From positions 62,001-126,000 of the forward strand of contig NZ_JAMYWQ010000003.1 in NCBI RefSeq assembly GCF_024160145.1: 64,000 nucleotides of DNA, written 5' to 3'. Positions 28,261 to 37,441 of the stretch are shown piece after piece. Below the pieces are notes generated by a model. The model was not told the DNA's origin and made no database searches. It saw only the letters and a program-made list of their open reading frames with translations. This DNA comes from Serratia nevei. GTDB lineage: Bacteria > Pseudomonadota > Gammaproteobacteria > Enterobacterales > Enterobacteriaceae. Position 1 is the stretch's first letter; each line of letters starts with the position of its first letter. A program made the position numbers and the translations under genes.

Positions 28261-29424
28261 TCAGCGCTGATCCAGCGGTACGAAGGCCCGCGCTTCCGGC
28301 CCGGTATAGTTGGCGGACGGGCGAATGATTTTGTTGTCCTGCCGTTGCTCGATGATGTGCGCCGACCAGCCGCTCACCCGCGCCATGACAAACAGCGGCG
28401 TGAACATTTCGGTGGGCACCCCCAGCTGGTGATAAGACACCGCCGAGAACCAGTCGAGGTTGGGGAACATCTTTTTGGTGTCGCGCATCACGCTTTCCAA
28501 CCGATCGGCGATGTCATACAGCTTCATCGCGCCCGCTTCCTGCGACAGGCGCCGCGCGATCTCTTTGATCACCTGATGGCGCGGATCGGAGACGGTGTAT
28601 ACCGGGTGCCCGAAGCCGATCACCACCTCTTTGTTGTCGATGCGGCGGCGAATGTCGGCTTCCGCTTCGTCCGGCGTTTCATAGCGTTGCTGGATCTCCA
28701 GCGACACCTCGTTGGCGCCGCCGTGCTTCGGCCCGCGCAGCGCGCCAATGGCGCCGACGATCGCCGAATAGACGTCGGATCCGGTGCCGGCGATCACCCG
28801 GCCGGCGAAGGTCGAGGCGTTAAACTCATGCTCGGCGTACAGGATCAGCGACGCGTGCATCGCCTCTTCCCAGCTGGCGGAAGGCACTTCGCCGTGCAGC
28901 AGGTGCAGGAAGTGGCCGCCGATGGAATCGTCGTCGGTCTCCGGCTGAATGCGCTCGCCGTTGTGGCTGTAGTGATACCAATACAGCAGCATCGATCCCA
29001 GCGACGCCAGCAGCCGGTCGGCGATGTCGCGCGCGCCGGCCGCGCCGTGCTGTTCTTTTTCCGGCAGCGTGCAGCCGAGGGCCGAGACGCCGGTGCGCAT
29101 CACGTCCATCGGGTGAGACGCCGCCGGCAACGCCTCGAGCACCGTGCGCACGCTGGCGGGCAGGCCGCGCAGCGCTTTGAGACGGTGTTTATAGGCCTGT
29201 AGCTCATCGCGGTTAGGCAACTTGCCGTGGATCAGCAGGTGGGCAACCTCTTCAAACTCGCAGTGGTGCGCGAGATCGAGAATGTCGTAACCGCGGTAGT
29301 GCAGATCGTTGCCGCTGCGCCCTACGGAGCACAGCGCGGTATTCCCGGCGGGCACGCCGGATAACGCCACGGATTTTTTCGGCTTATCGCCAGTCGGGCT
29401 TTGCGGGGGGATCGCTTGGCTCAT
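28261..29424 (-). CDS. prpC: 2-methylcitrate synthase PrpC
   Basis: Citrate-synthase-fold enzyme of 387 residues that condenses propionyl-CoA with oxaloacetate. Family features include [17 protein letters not shown]-like N-terminus ([15 protein letters not shown]), the [10 protein letters not shown] segment, active-site His regions [13 protein letters not shown] and [13 protein letters not shown], and [17 protein letters not shown] precedes the ATG. It is the second gene of prpBCD, 33 nt after prpB. Confidence 0.95.
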   Translation of the reverse strand: MSQAIPPQSPTGDKPKKSVALSGVPAGNTALCSVGRSGNDLHYRGYDILDLAHHCEFEEVAHLLIHGKLPNRDELQAYKHRLKALRGLPASVRTVLEALPAASHPMDVMRTGVSALGCTLPEKEQHGAAGARDIADRLLASLGSMLLYWYHYSHNGERIQPETDDDSIGGHFLHLLHGEVPSASWEEAMHASLILYAEHEFNASTFAGRVIAGTGSDVYSAIVGAIGALRGPKHGGANEVSLEIQQRYETPDEAEADIRRRIDNKEVVIGFGHPVYTVSDPRHQVIKEIARRLSQEAGAMKLYDIADRLESVMRDTKKMFPNLDWFSAVSYHQLGVPTEMFTPLFVMARVSGWSAHIIEQRQDNKIIRPSANYTGPEARAFVPLDQR

Positions 29425-29457
29425 ACTGTCCTCGTTTGGCTTCTGCGTGAATGGCGC

Positions 29458-30348
29458 CTATTCGTCGCGCTGGCGAGCGAACAGAGCGTCGAGTTTCTCT
29501 TCAAACAAATAGTAGTTGATGCTGTCGTACAGCTCGTTGCGGGTCTGCATGGTGTCGATGACGCTTTTCTGCGTGCCCTCCTCGCGCAGGGCGCGGTACA
29601 CCCGCTCCGCCGCGCGGTTCATCGCCCGGAAGGCCGACAGCGGATACAGCGCCATATCCACCTGGGCACTGCGCAGCTCGTCGGTGGTAAACAGCGGCGT
29701 CGCGCCGAATTCGGTGATATTGGCCAGGATCGGCACCTGCGTCGCCTCGGCGAAGCGGCGATACATGCCCAGTTCGGTGATCGCTTCCGGGAACAGCATG
29801 TCGGCCCCGGCCGCCACGTAAGCCTGAGCGCGCTCGATGGCCGCCTCCAGTCCCTCCACCGCCAGCGCGTCGGTGCGCGCCATGATCACAAAGTCCGGAT
29901 CGCTGCGTGCATCCACCGCCGCCTTGATGCGATCCACCATCTCTTCGGTGGAGACAATGGCCTTATTGGGGCGATGGCCGCAGCGCTTGGCGCCGACCTG
30001 ATCTTCGATATGCAGCGCCGCCGCCCCGGCCTTGCTCACCGATCGCACCGTGCGGGCGACGTTGAACGCCGAAGCGCCGAAACCGCTGTCCACATCCACC
30101 AGCAGCGGCAGCGGGCAAACGTCGGTGATGCGGCGAATGTCGGTCAGCACATCGTCCAGGGTCGAAATGCCCAGATCCGGCAGCCCCAGCGAACCGGCCG
30201 CCACGCCGCCGCCGGAAAGGTAGATGGCCTGGAAGCCGGCCCGCTGGGCCAGCAGCGCATGGTTGGCGTTGATCGCGCCGGCGATTTGCAGGGGTTTTTC
30301 TTTACTCAGGGCCTGACGAAAGGCGAGCCCGGGTGAGCGCAGCGTCAT
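29458..30348 (-). CDS. prpB: 2-methylisocitrate lyase PrpB
   Basis: Lyase of 296 residues in the isocitrate lyase/PEP mutase superfamily, splitting 2-methylisocitrate to pyruvate and succinate. The catalytic loop KRCGHRPNK with its active cysteine is intact, as are [18 protein letters not shown] and the Mg-binding DVDSGFG. GGAGAAAACGTC precedes the ATG. It is the first gene of the operon, with a sigma-54 promoter about 36-50 nt upstream and a PrpR-type half-site array beyond. Confidence 0.96.
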   Translation of the reverse strand: MTLRSPGLAFRQALSKEKPLQIAGAINANHALLAQRAGFQAIYLSGGGVAAGSLGLPDLGISTLDDVLTDIRRITDVCPLPLLVDVDSGFGASAFNVARTVRSVSKAGAAALHIEDQVGAKRCGHRPNKAIVSTEEMVDRIKAAVDARSDPDFVIMARTDALAVEGLEAAIERAQAYVAAGADMLFPEAITELGMYRRFAEATQVPILANITEFGATPLFTTDELRSAQVDMALYPLSAFRAMNRAAERVYRALREEGTQKSVIDTMQTRNELYDSINYYLFEEKLDALFARQRDE

Positions 30349-30383
30349 GACGTTTTCTCCGATTATCCAGATGAAACAGACAA

Positions 30384-30399
30384 AGCAAGGGGCGGGCCA
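30384..30399 (-). promoter_or_regulatory. Sigma-54 promoter of prpBCD
   Basis: On the minus strand TGGCCCGCCCCTTGCT matches TGGCACG-N4-TTGCW with correct spacing of the GG and GC doublets. It is the expected promoter class for a PrpR-controlled operon. Confidence 0.8.
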
Positions 30400-30493
30400 G
30401 GTTGTACTTCGGTGAGGGGAAAAATTAAAAGCGATAAAAATAAGTGAGTTACAAAATGCTCTCCGCCATCACCCAGGCCAAGGGATAAAAAAC

Positions 30494-30551
30494 GTTTCAG
30501 TTAACGTTTCAATTGCTGTTTCACGCAACGCGTTTGAAACATCACTGAAAC
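30494..30551. promoter_or_regulatory. Phased GTTTCA/TGAAAC array, candidate PrpR enhancer
   Basis: GTTTCA occurs at 30494, 30506 and 30518, exactly 12 nt apart, then TGAAAC at 30535 and 30546. The central pair forms an inverted repeat. The array lies about 95-150 nt upstream of the prpB sigma-54 promoter and just before prpR, so it can serve both as enhancer and as autoregulatory site. PrpR binding is inferred. Confidence 0.65.
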
Positions 30552-30595
30552 CGGGCTACACCTAATGCCGCCTCTTCCATTTTTGGTAAAGCAAT

Positions 30596-32197
30596 ATGAA
30601 CGATCACATCACGCCGCCCCGCGCGCCGGACAAACCGGTGATCTGGACCGTCTCCGTCACCCGCCTGTTCGATCTGTTCCGGGATATCAGCCTCGAGTTC
30701 GACCATCTGGCGACCATCATCCCGATCCGCCTCGGCTTTGAGGAGGCGGTGCAGCACATCCGCGCCCGCCTGGCGACCGAGCCTTGCGACGCCATCATCG
30801 CCGCCGGCTCCAACGGCGCCTACCTGAAAAGCCGCCTGTCGGTGCCGGTCATCCTGGTCAAGCCCGGCGGTTTCGATCTGCTGCAGGCGCTGAGCAAGGC
30901 GCGCAGAACCGCCGATCGGATCGGCGTCATCACCTATAAGACCCCTCTGCCCGCGCTGCTGGAGTTCCAGCAAACCTTCGATCTGCCGCTGGAGCAGCGC
31001 AGCTACGTCACCGAAGAGGATGCGCGCAGCCAGATCGCCGAGCTGAAAGCCGCCGGCATTCAGGCCGTGGTCGGCGCGGGCCTCATCAGCGATCTGGCGG
31101 AAGAGGCCGGGCTCACCGCCATTTTTCTCTATTCCGCCGCCACCCTGCGCGCCGCCTTCAGCGATGCGCTGGACGTGTCGCGCCTGATGCTGGGCGGCGG
31201 CAAACGCGGCGGCGATTATGCCGCGCGCAATACCCTGCAGCCGCGCTACGGGCTGGGTGATTTGCAGGGCGACTCCCCGCAGATGGCGCAGGTGCGATGC
31301 ACCATCATGCTGTACGCCCGTTCGCCGGCGGCGGTATTAATTGAAGGGGAAACCGGCACCGGCAAGGAGCTGGCGGCGCAGGCGATCCACCGGGAGTACT
31401 TTTCCCGGCGCGGCACGGCGTCCAGGGGCGCGACGCCGCCGTTCGTCGCCATCAACTGCGGCGCCATCGCCGAATCGCTGCTGGAGGCGGAGCTGTTCGG
31501 CTATGAGGAAGGTGCCTTCACCGGCTCACGGCGCGGCGGCCGACGCGGGCTGCTGGAAACCGCCAACGGCGGCACCCTGTTTCTGGATGAGATCGGCGAA
31601 ATGCCGCTGCACCTGCAAACCCGGCTGCTGCGCGCGCTGGAAGAGAAGGCCGTCACCCGGGTCGGCGGGCAGCAGCCGGTGGCGGTCGACTTTCGCGTCA
31701 TCAGCGCCACCCACAACCACCTGGAGCAGGCGATCCAACGGGGCGACTTTCGCGCCGATCTGTTCTACCGCCTGAGCGCCCTGCGGCTGCAGCTGCCGCC
31801 GCTGCGGGCGCGCGGCGGCGATATCGCGCTGCTGGCGGAACACTTTCTGAAACAATCGCTGGCGGCGCTCGACGTGCCGTTGACGGGGCCGCTGCGCGCC
31901 GCCATAGCCGGCTGTTACGCCGCGCTGGGTCATTACGCCTGGCCCGGCAACCTGCGCGAACTGCGCAACATGATGGAGCGGCTGGCGCTGATGCTGAGCA
32001 CCGGCGCCGCACCCAGCGGCGAGACGCTGCGGTGGCTGCTGCCGGAGCTGGCGGCGGGCACGCCGCCCGAGACGCCGGCGGTGCCCGTCTCCGCTCATGA
32101 AGCGCTGGCGCGATGTGGGGGCGACCACGCCGCCGCCGCCCGGTTGCTCGGGATCAGCCGCACCACCTTATGGCGTCGCTTGAAGCACCCGGTCTGA
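30596..32197 (+). CDS. prpR: Sigma-54-dependent propionate regulator PrpR
   Basis: Enhancer-binding activator of 533 residues that senses 2-methylcitrate and activates prpBCD. The PrpR_N sensor domain occupies about 1-200. The AAA+ domain has Walker A GETGTGKE, the sigma-54 contact loop GAFTG ([12 protein letters not shown]), Walker [14 protein letters not shown] and the arginine-finger region. A Fis-type helix-turn-helix ends the protein ([23 protein letters not shown]). It is divergent from prpB, with a shared control region of 247 nt. Confidence 0.96.
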   Translation: MNDHITPPRAPDKPVIWTVSVTRLFDLFRDISLEFDHLATIIPIRLGFEEAVQHIRARLATEPCDAIIAAGSNGAYLKSRLSVPVILVKPGGFDLLQALSKARRTADRIGVITYKTPLPALLEFQQTFDLPLEQRSYVTEEDARSQIAELKAAGIQAVVGAGLISDLAEEAGLTAIFLYSAATLRAAFSDALDVSRLMLGGGKRGGDYAARNTLQPRYGLGDLQGDSPQMAQVRCTIMLYARSPAAVLIEGETGTGKELAAQAIHREYFSRRGTASRGATPPFVAINCGAIAESLLEAELFGYEEGAFTGSRRGGRRGLLETANGGTLFLDEIGEMPLHLQTRLLRALEEKAVTRVGGQQPVAVDFRVISATHNHLEQAIQRGDFRADLFYRLSALRLQLPPLRARGGDIALLAEHFLKQSLAALDVPLTGPLRAAIAGCYAALGHYAWPGNLRELRNMMERLALMLSTGAAPSGETLRWLLPELAAGTPPETPAVPVSAHEALARCGGDHAAAARLLGISRTTLWRRLKHPV

Positions 32198-32200
32198 CGC

Positions 32201-33109
32201 TCAGCCGGCGCGCCGGCCGTCCGAGGCCGGCAGCAGCCGCGCTCGCCGCTCGCCCAGCAGGTTCATGCCCGCCGCCGCCAGCAGAATGATCGCCGCGCCC
32301 AGCAGCTGCCACGCCGACAGGCGGTGGCCAAACGCCAGGCGATCCACCAGCATGGCGGCGACCGGGTAGATGAACGACAGTGAGCCGATCAGGTTGGTCG
32401 GCAGCTTCTGCAGGGCGCCGTACATCAACACATACATCAGGCCGGTGTGCAGCACGCCGAGCGTCGCCAGCATTCCCCACTGCCCAACGCTGGCCGAAAC
32501 GTGGAAATCCACCAGCGGCAACAGCATCACCGCCCCCACCGCCACCTGGATCAGCGCAATAAGATGCGGCGGCGTGCCCTTCAGCCGCTTGGCCGCCAGC
32601 GCCATCAGGGCGTAGAAAAACGCCGCCCCGAGCGCCAGCGCAATGCCCGCCAAATAATGACTCTGTTCCCCTGCCTGCCGCGGCTGCGCCAGCACCACCA
32701 GCATCATGCCGCCGAACGCCAGCCCCAGCCACAGCAGCTTGCGGGCGGTCAGCCGCTCCCCCAGAAACAGCGCCCCCAGCCCCACCAGTATAAACGGCTG
32801 GGTGTTGTACACCGCCGTGGCGATGGAGATAGAGGCATAGGAATAGGCGGCAAACAGCAGCAGCCAGTTGATCACCAGCGCGACGCCGCCGGCGATCGCC
32901 AGCAGCAGCGTGGCGCGCGTCAGCGCATCGCGCCGCAGCTGCCCCAGCGCGCCGCACACCGCCAGCAGCACCAGCGCCCCCACCGCGCAGCGCCAAAACA
33001 CCACGTTGACCACCGGCTGGCCGGACATCAGCACAAACCAGCCGATGGAGCCGGAAATCAGCATCGCCGCCGTCATCTCCAGCGAGCCGCGTTTTATCTC
33101 TGCATTCAT
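32201..33109 (-). CDS. EamA/DMT-family exporter
   Basis: Inner-membrane transporter of 302 residues with ten helices in two EamA repeats (SISIATAVYNTQPFILVGLGALFLGERLTARKLLWLGLAFGGMM in the first, LIGSLSFIYPVAAMLVDRLAFGHRLSAWQLLGAAII in the second). The start ATG at 33109 has GGAGG 8-9 nt upstream. It is divergent from an Lrp/AsnC regulator, and such pairs commonly export amino acids under feedback control by the regulator; the substrate is unknown. It ends 3 nt after the prpR stop, convergently. Confidence 0.9.
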   Translation of the reverse strand: MNAEIKRGSLEMTAAMLISGSIGWFVLMSGQPVVNVVFWRCAVGALVLLAVCGALGQLRRDALTRATLLLAIAGGVALVINWLLLFAAYSYASISIATAVYNTQPFILVGLGALFLGERLTARKLLWLGLAFGGMMLVVLAQPRQAGEQSHYLAGIALALGAAFFYALMALAAKRLKGTPPHLIALIQVAVGAVMLLPLVDFHVSASVGQWGMLATLGVLHTGLMYVLMYGALQKLPTNLIGSLSFIYPVAAMLVDRLAFGHRLSAWQLLGAAIILLAAAGMNLLGERRARLLPASDGRRAG

Positions 33110-33176
33110 TCTGCGTTCCTCCAAACTTGCCCAGAGGCATAGCTTGCGGCTTCGCCGGGCGGCTTTCCATAGCATA

Positions 33177-33206
33177 AAAAAGGCAGATATGCTTAACTGC
33201 CTTTTT
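33177..33206. promoter_or_regulatory. Inverted repeat overlapping a promoter, candidate Lrp/AsnC operator
   Basis: AAAAAGGCAG and CTGCCTTTTT are perfect 10-nt arms around ten bases, in the divergent EamA-Lrp gap. TATAAT at 33215-33220 is the -10 of the regulator gene, and its -35 would fall inside the right arm. It looks like a terminator but lies between two diverging starts, which favours an operator. Confidence 0.6.
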
Positions 33207-33245
33207 CTCGTAGCTATAATAAAGAAAATACCTAACGGAGGCGTT

Positions 33246-33680
33246 ATGGATGATATCGATCGCCAGATCCTGACTCTTTTGGCGCAGGACGCACGCGCGT
33301 CGTTGAAGACGCTGAGCGCGCAGGTGGGGCTGTCATCGCCGAGCACGTCGGAAAGGCTGCGGCGGCTGGAGGAAAGCGGCGTGATCCAGGGCTATACCCT
33401 GAACGTCAATCTGCAGGCGGTGGGCTACGCCTTCGAGTCACTGGTGCGTATCAAGCCGCTGCCGGGCATGCTGAAGAAGGTTGAACAGCTGATTCAGGCG
33501 ATCCCGGAAGTGGTCGAGTGCGATAAGGTGACCGGCGAAGATTGCTTTATCGTGCGGCTGGTGGCGCACTCGATGGAACAGCTCGACCACACCCTCGATC
33601 GGCTGGCCGAGCATGCGCAGAGCAACACCTCGATCGTGAAAACCACGCCGGTCAAACGCCGCCTGCCGCCGCTGCTCTGA
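33246..33680 (+). CDS. Lrp/AsnC-family transcriptional regulator
   Basis: Feast/famine regulator of 144 residues. The N-terminal helix-turn-helix is DDIDRQILTLLAQDARASLKTLSAQVGLSSPSTSERLRRLEESGVI, and the C-terminal RAM domain binds an amino acid effector. GGAGG precedes the ATG by 5 nt. It is divergent from the EamA exporter and presumably controls it. Its stop is immediately adjacent to the end of convergent dinG (positions 33680/33681), with no room for a terminator. Confidence 0.93.
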   Translation: MDDIDRQILTLLAQDARASLKTLSAQVGLSSPSTSERLRRLEESGVIQGYTLNVNLQAVGYAFESLVRIKPLPGMLKKVEQLIQAIPEVVECDKVTGEDCFIVRLVAHSMEQLDHTLDRLAEHAQSNTSIVKTTPVKRRLPPLL

Positions 33681-35879
33681 TTAACGCCGCCGCTTGCGGG
33701 CAAACGGGTTGCCGCGCTTCTTCTCTTTTTTGGCCGCGTCAGCGGCGGATTTCAGCGCCGCCAGATGCGCCTTGTCGGCCTCCGGCACCGCGCGCTGTTC
33801 GATCGGGAACACCGGCAGCGACGCCAACAGCCGCGAACCGTAGTTTTTGGTCAACAGCCGGCGATCGTAGATCACGATCTCGCCGTAGCATTGGTTGCTG
33901 CGGATCAGGCGGCCGACCTGCTGGATCAGGTTGAACGAGGCGCTCGGCAGGCTCTGCACTTCGAACGGATAGCGCTTCAGCGATTTCAGCCACTCGCCTT
34001 CGGTAATGATCACCGGGCTGTCGATCGGCGGGAACGCAATTTTGTGAATGTGTACCTGGGTCAGCAGCTCGCCTTTCAGATCCAACCCTTCGGCGAACGA
34101 TTGCAGCCCCACCAGCACGCTGGCGACGCCCTTCTCCACCCGCTTGCGGTGCTCTTCCACCAGCCGGTAGCGCGGCTGGTCGCCCTGCACCAGCAGCATC
34201 AGCCGCAGATCGGTCACGTAGCTGAGGAAAGTCTGCATCGCCCGGTGGCTGCTGAATAGGATCAGCATGCCTTTGTGTTTGCCGCTCGCTTGCTCGGCGC
34301 GGAAACATCGCGCCATCTCCTCGAGGTGCTCCGCCTCGTTGGCGAGCGCTGGTTCATAGCGCATCTGCGGAATGACAATCTTGCCCTGTTCGACATGATT
34401 GAACGGCGAAGAGAGCGTTTCGAAGCGATCGCCGGCCTTCTCGCTCAACCCGCTCATCTCCTGCAAACGCGCGAAGCTGTTCAGCGAACGCAGCGTGGCC
34501 GAGGTGACCACCACGTGCGGCACCTTGCGCCACAGCAGCTTCTCCAGCTGGTCGCTGACGCGGATGCCGACGCAGTGCAGGTAGAGATGGGTAACGTTAT
34601 CGCGCAGCTCGCGCGTGACCCATTTGGAGATCGGCGCGTTGGACGACTTGTCGAGCGCCGCCAGCCGCCACAGCTTGCTCATCGCTTCCAGATAGCCCAG
34701 CGTGCGGCTCATCTGAATGATCGACCGGTGCAGGCGCACGATGTCATGCTTGCCGGTCTGCTCGGTGAGATCGTTAAGCACGAACTCCGCCAGCCCGCGC
34801 AGCGCATCGGTCAGTTTGAACAGCCGCGCGCAACTCTCCACCATCTCCGCCGGCAGCTCGCCCATTTCAAAACGGTGCTCGGCTGCCACGCTGTCGCCGG
34901 GCAGGTAGGCGCTGACCTGATGCTCGAAGATCTGCACCAGCTCGCGCAGCTCCTCACAATGGTTCTTCAGCCGCTCGCTGTTGGCCAGCCCCGGCGGATT
35001 CTTCGGCCGGTACTGCGTCATGCACTGCTCGACCTGCCGCACGATCATGTCCAGCTGCAGATTGGTCGACAGCGCGGTAATTTCCCCGTCGATCTCCAAC
35101 GCGTCGCGTGCCACCTCCGGCAAATGGTGGCCTTCGTCCAGCACCAGCAGCAGCTCTTTCGGGTTCGGCAGCACCGATTCCGTCTCCAGCGCCGCCATCA
35201 CCAGGGCGTGGTTGGCCACCACCACGTCGGCGCTCTCGATCTCTTTGCGGGCGATATAGAACGGACATTCGCGAATATAGTGGCAGTTGCGCCCCAGGCA
35301 GTTGGCCTTGTCGGTGCTCAGCTTGGCCCACAGCGGATCGTCGATGCTTTGTTGATAGTGATCGCGCAGCCCGTCCCACTCAAAGCGGGCCAGCGCCTTG
35401 GTCAGCTTCTGGCACAGCGCCTGCTCTTCGCCGCTGGACGGCGCCAGCTCGTCGTCGAGGAACAGCGTCAGATCGCCCTGTTGGCTGACGTCGGTGCTCA
35501 TCGCCGCCAGGTTGCGCGGGCACACGTAGCGCCCGCGGCCAAAGGCGCCGGTAAATTTCAGATCGGGGATAATCTTCTTCAGCAGCGGCAAATCTTTGCT
35601 GTAGATCTGGTCCTGCAGCGCCACGTTGGCGGTGCTGACCACCAGCGGTTTGCTCTCCGCCCGCCCGACGGCGATGCCCGGGATCAGGTAAGACAGCGTT
35701 TTACCGACGCCGGTCGGCGCCTCGATCGCCAGATGGCGCGGGTAGTCACCGGCCAGCGTCTTCGCCACCTCGGCGATCATCTGGCGCTGGGGCGCGCGGG
35801 AAATAAAATCCGGTATTTGCTGCTGCAGGGCTTTGTACCACTGGCCAATCTGATCTTTAACTGCGGAGGAGAGCGCCAT
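33681..35879 (-). CDS. dinG: ATP-dependent iron-sulfur DNA helicase DinG
   Basis: Superfamily 2 XPD-like 5'-3' helicase of 732 residues, resolving R-loops and D-loops. Walker A is EAPTGVGKTLSYL, the DEAH-type box is LVLDEGHH, and the helicase motif VI region is QQVGRLIRS. The [4Fe-4S] cysteines are seen at RGRYVCPRN and in NCLGRNCHYIRECPF. The basic C-terminal tail (KKEKKRGNPFARKRRR) is longer than in E. coli. The N-terminus MALSSAVKDQIGQWYKALQQQIPDF is collinear with E. coli. No CTGT-N8-ACAG LexA box is found in the 66-nt upstream gap. Confidence 0.96.
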   Translation of the reverse strand: MALSSAVKDQIGQWYKALQQQIPDFISRAPQRQMIAEVAKTLAGDYPRHLAIEAPTGVGKTLSYLIPGIAVGRAESKPLVVSTANVALQDQIYSKDLPLLKKIIPDLKFTGAFGRGRYVCPRNLAAMSTDVSQQGDLTLFLDDELAPSSGEEQALCQKLTKALARFEWDGLRDHYQQSIDDPLWAKLSTDKANCLGRNCHYIRECPFYIARKEIESADVVVANHALVMAALETESVLPNPKELLLVLDEGHHLPEVARDALEIDGEITALSTNLQLDMIVRQVEQCMTQYRPKNPPGLANSERLKNHCEELRELVQIFEHQVSAYLPGDSVAAEHRFEMGELPAEMVESCARLFKLTDALRGLAEFVLNDLTEQTGKHDIVRLHRSIIQMSRTLGYLEAMSKLWRLAALDKSSNAPISKWVTRELRDNVTHLYLHCVGIRVSDQLEKLLWRKVPHVVVTSATLRSLNSFARLQEMSGLSEKAGDRFETLSSPFNHVEQGKIVIPQMRYEPALANEAEHLEEMARCFRAEQASGKHKGMLILFSSHRAMQTFLSYVTDLRLMLLVQGDQPRYRLVEEHRKRVEKGVASVLVGLQSFAEGLDLKGELLTQVHIHKIAFPPIDSPVIITEGEWLKSLKRYPFEVQSLPSASFNLIQQVGRLIRSNQCYGEIVIYDRRLLTKNYGSRLLASLPVFPIEQRAVPEADKAHLAALKSAADAAKKEKKRGNPFARKRRR

Positions 35880-35945
35880 TCAACTCTTATCTAAACGAAA
35901 TGATGGCGCTATTGTCCCACAGACCGCCCGCGGCGTCAGCCCGAG

Positions 35946-36338
35946 TTACGTCTGCGGATCGATCATCGAGGCGCGCCCGGCGCTGAACGACCACTCGTCC
36001 AACTGGGTGGTGGTGATCACCACCATCACATCCTCGGGGCGCAGCCGCAGGTTTTCCGCCAGCAGCGCCGCCAGCCGCCCGTAGAAACGCCGCTTGGTAT
36101 CGGTGTCGCGCGGCCGCCCGGCGGTGATATAAAACAGCACGAAATCCGCGCTGCGCGGCCCGCCGAGATAGTCGCGATCGTAGATAAGCTCACCGGGGCG
36201 GTATTGATCGATCACCTGAAATTTATCCGTCGGCGGCACCTCAAAGGCCTCCACCAGCGCCTGATGCAGGCTGTCGGACAGGGTTTGCAGATAGTCGGCG
36301 GACTTACCCTGATGCAGGGCGATACGGCTAAACGGCAT
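35946..36338 (-). CDS. Tautomerase-family protein
   Basis: Small enzyme of 130 residues in the tautomerase/MIF superfamily, where Pro after the initiator Met acts as catalytic base (MPFSRIALHQG). The two beta-alpha-beta repeats are seen (YLQTLSDSLHQALVEAFEVPPTDKFQVI and RFYGRLAALLAENLRLRPEDVMVVITTT). The length is that of malonate semialdehyde decarboxylase/cis-CaaD-like members. It overlaps the preceding carboxymuconolactone decarboxylase-like gene by 11 nt, so the two are cotranslated. The substrate is unknown. Confidence 0.88.
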   Translation of the reverse strand: MPFSRIALHQGKSADYLQTLSDSLHQALVEAFEVPPTDKFQVIDQYRPGELIYDRDYLGGPRSADFVLFYITAGRPRDTDTKRRFYGRLAALLAENLRLRPEDVMVVITTTQLDEWSFSAGRASMIDPQT

Positions 36339-36660
36339 GATTGGCCTCCTGTTCCAGCTCGCGCAGGCGCGCCACGGCCGACGCCGCCGCGGGCCAGCCG
36401 GCGTAGAACGCCAGATGGGTGATGAGCTCGGCCAGCTGCTGACGCGTCACGCCGTTGCGCTGCGCCAGCTGCAGGTGAAACGGCAGCTGTTCCACGCGGT
36501 TGAGCGCCACCAGCGCGGCGACGGTAATCAGGCTGCGCTCGCGCGGGCTCAGCGCCGGCCGCTGCCAAATATCGTCAAACAACACTCGGTCGCTGAGCTG
36601 CGCCAGCTTGGGGGCAATATCGCCGAACGCCTGTTGGCCGGCCTGGGATTCTGATGGCAT
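36328..36660 (-). CDS. Carboxymuconolactone decarboxylase-family protein
   Basis: Helical protein of 110 residues. The CMD core is LSPRERSLITVAALVALNRVEQLPFHLQLAQRNGVTRQQLAELITHLAFYAGWP, typical of the subgroup with no CxxC motif, hence not an AhpD peroxidase. The ATG at 36660 follows AGGAGAGTGTG. Together with the overlapping tautomerase gene it suggests a small catabolic or detoxification step on an unsaturated acid or lactone; this is context inference. Confidence 0.88.
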   Translation of the reverse strand: MPSESQAGQQAFGDIAPKLAQLSDRVLFDDIWQRPALSPRERSLITVAALVALNRVEQLPFHLQLAQRNGVTRQQLAELITHLAFYAGWPAAASAVARLRELEQEANHAV

Positions 36661-36756
36661 CACACTCTCCTGTCAGTTGCGGATAGCCTTACGCTACCCG
36701 CCGGCGCGGCAGGTGAAAATCGGGATTTTCGGCAGTCTCGGTTCAGAAAAACGGGA

Positions 36757-36778
36757 GGGTTCCCCGCCGGGCGGCGGG
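36757..36778 (-). terminator. GC-rich hairpin after the GST gene
   Basis: CCCCGCCG and CGGCGGGG pair around a very short loop just after the stop of the GST gene. The T run is displaced on the minus strand (after AACCCTCCCG), so it may be a weak terminator or an mRNA end stabiliser. Confidence 0.5.
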
Positions 36779-36784
36779 GAGGAT

Positions 36785-37441
36785 TCAGGATTCCAGCGGG
36801 GCAACGCCGTCGAACTGCGCGCTCAGCAGCGCATTCAGCTCCGGCCGCTGTTCCACCCGTTCAGCGATGGCGTACAGCCGCGGACAGTGTTGCCGGAACC
36901 ACGCGCGACCCGGCCGCCAGTGGCACATCACCGCCACGTACAGATCCAACGCGCTGAAGCTCTTGCCGAGAAACCACGGGCCTGCGGCACCGGCGGCGGC
37001 GTTCAGCTGCTGCAATAAACGCTCGCGATAAGCCATTACCGCGTTTTTCAGCTGTTCCGCCCCCGCCGCCTGCGGCTGCCAGCGCTGCGGATGGTCGGCA
37101 TAGGTGAAGGTGGGGTAAATCTCCGCGTTGATGAACAGCAGCCAGCGCAGAAAACGCGGCAACAGCGGCGAACCGCCGGGTGGCGCCAGCTCGGCGTGCG
37201 GTGCGCGATCGTGCAGCAGCAGGATAATCGCCGCACTCTCCGTCATCACTTCGTCATTGGGCAACACTAAGGTGGGCACCTGACCCAGCGGGTTCAGGGC
37301 TAACAGGCGGTCCCGCTCCGGGCCGTCCTGCGTGTAATCCACTTCCTCGTAGCCCCAGGGAAAAGCGGTCAGCGCCAACGCGGCGGCCACGATCGTCGAG
37401 CCACAGCCCTGCGTACCGAACAACGTATAAGTATCGTGCAT
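36785..37441 (-). CDS. Glutathione S-transferase family protein
   Basis: Two-domain GST of 218 residues. The thioredoxin-like N-domain ends with the glutathione-binding segment LNPLGQVPTLVLPNDEVMTESAAIILLL (cis-Pro and ES pair), followed by an all-helical C-domain with FSALDLYVAVMCHW. The frame is open upstream, but the ATG at 37441 follows GGGAGGAATC and gives the family length. The substrate is unknown. It is divergent from the porin gene. Confidence 0.9.
   Translation of the reverse strand: MHDTYTLFGTQGCGSTIVAAALALTAFPWGYEEVDYTQDGPERDRLLALNPLGQVPTLVLPNDEVMTESAAIILLLHDRAPHAELAPPGGSPLLPRFLRWLLFINAEIYPTFTYADHPQRWQPQAAGAEQLKNAVMAYRERLLQQLNAAAGAAGPWFLGKSFSALDLYVAVMCHWRPGRAWFRQHCPRLYAIAERVEQRPELNALLSAQFDGVAPLES

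Noticed and set aside
26751-28328. 525-codon plus-strand frame opposite prpD
   Set aside because: Antisense shadow of PrpD, whose sequence is collinear with the known enzyme.
34275-35894. 539-codon plus-strand frame opposite dinG
   Set aside because: Antisense shadow; dinG has all helicase motifs and iron-sulfur cysteines.
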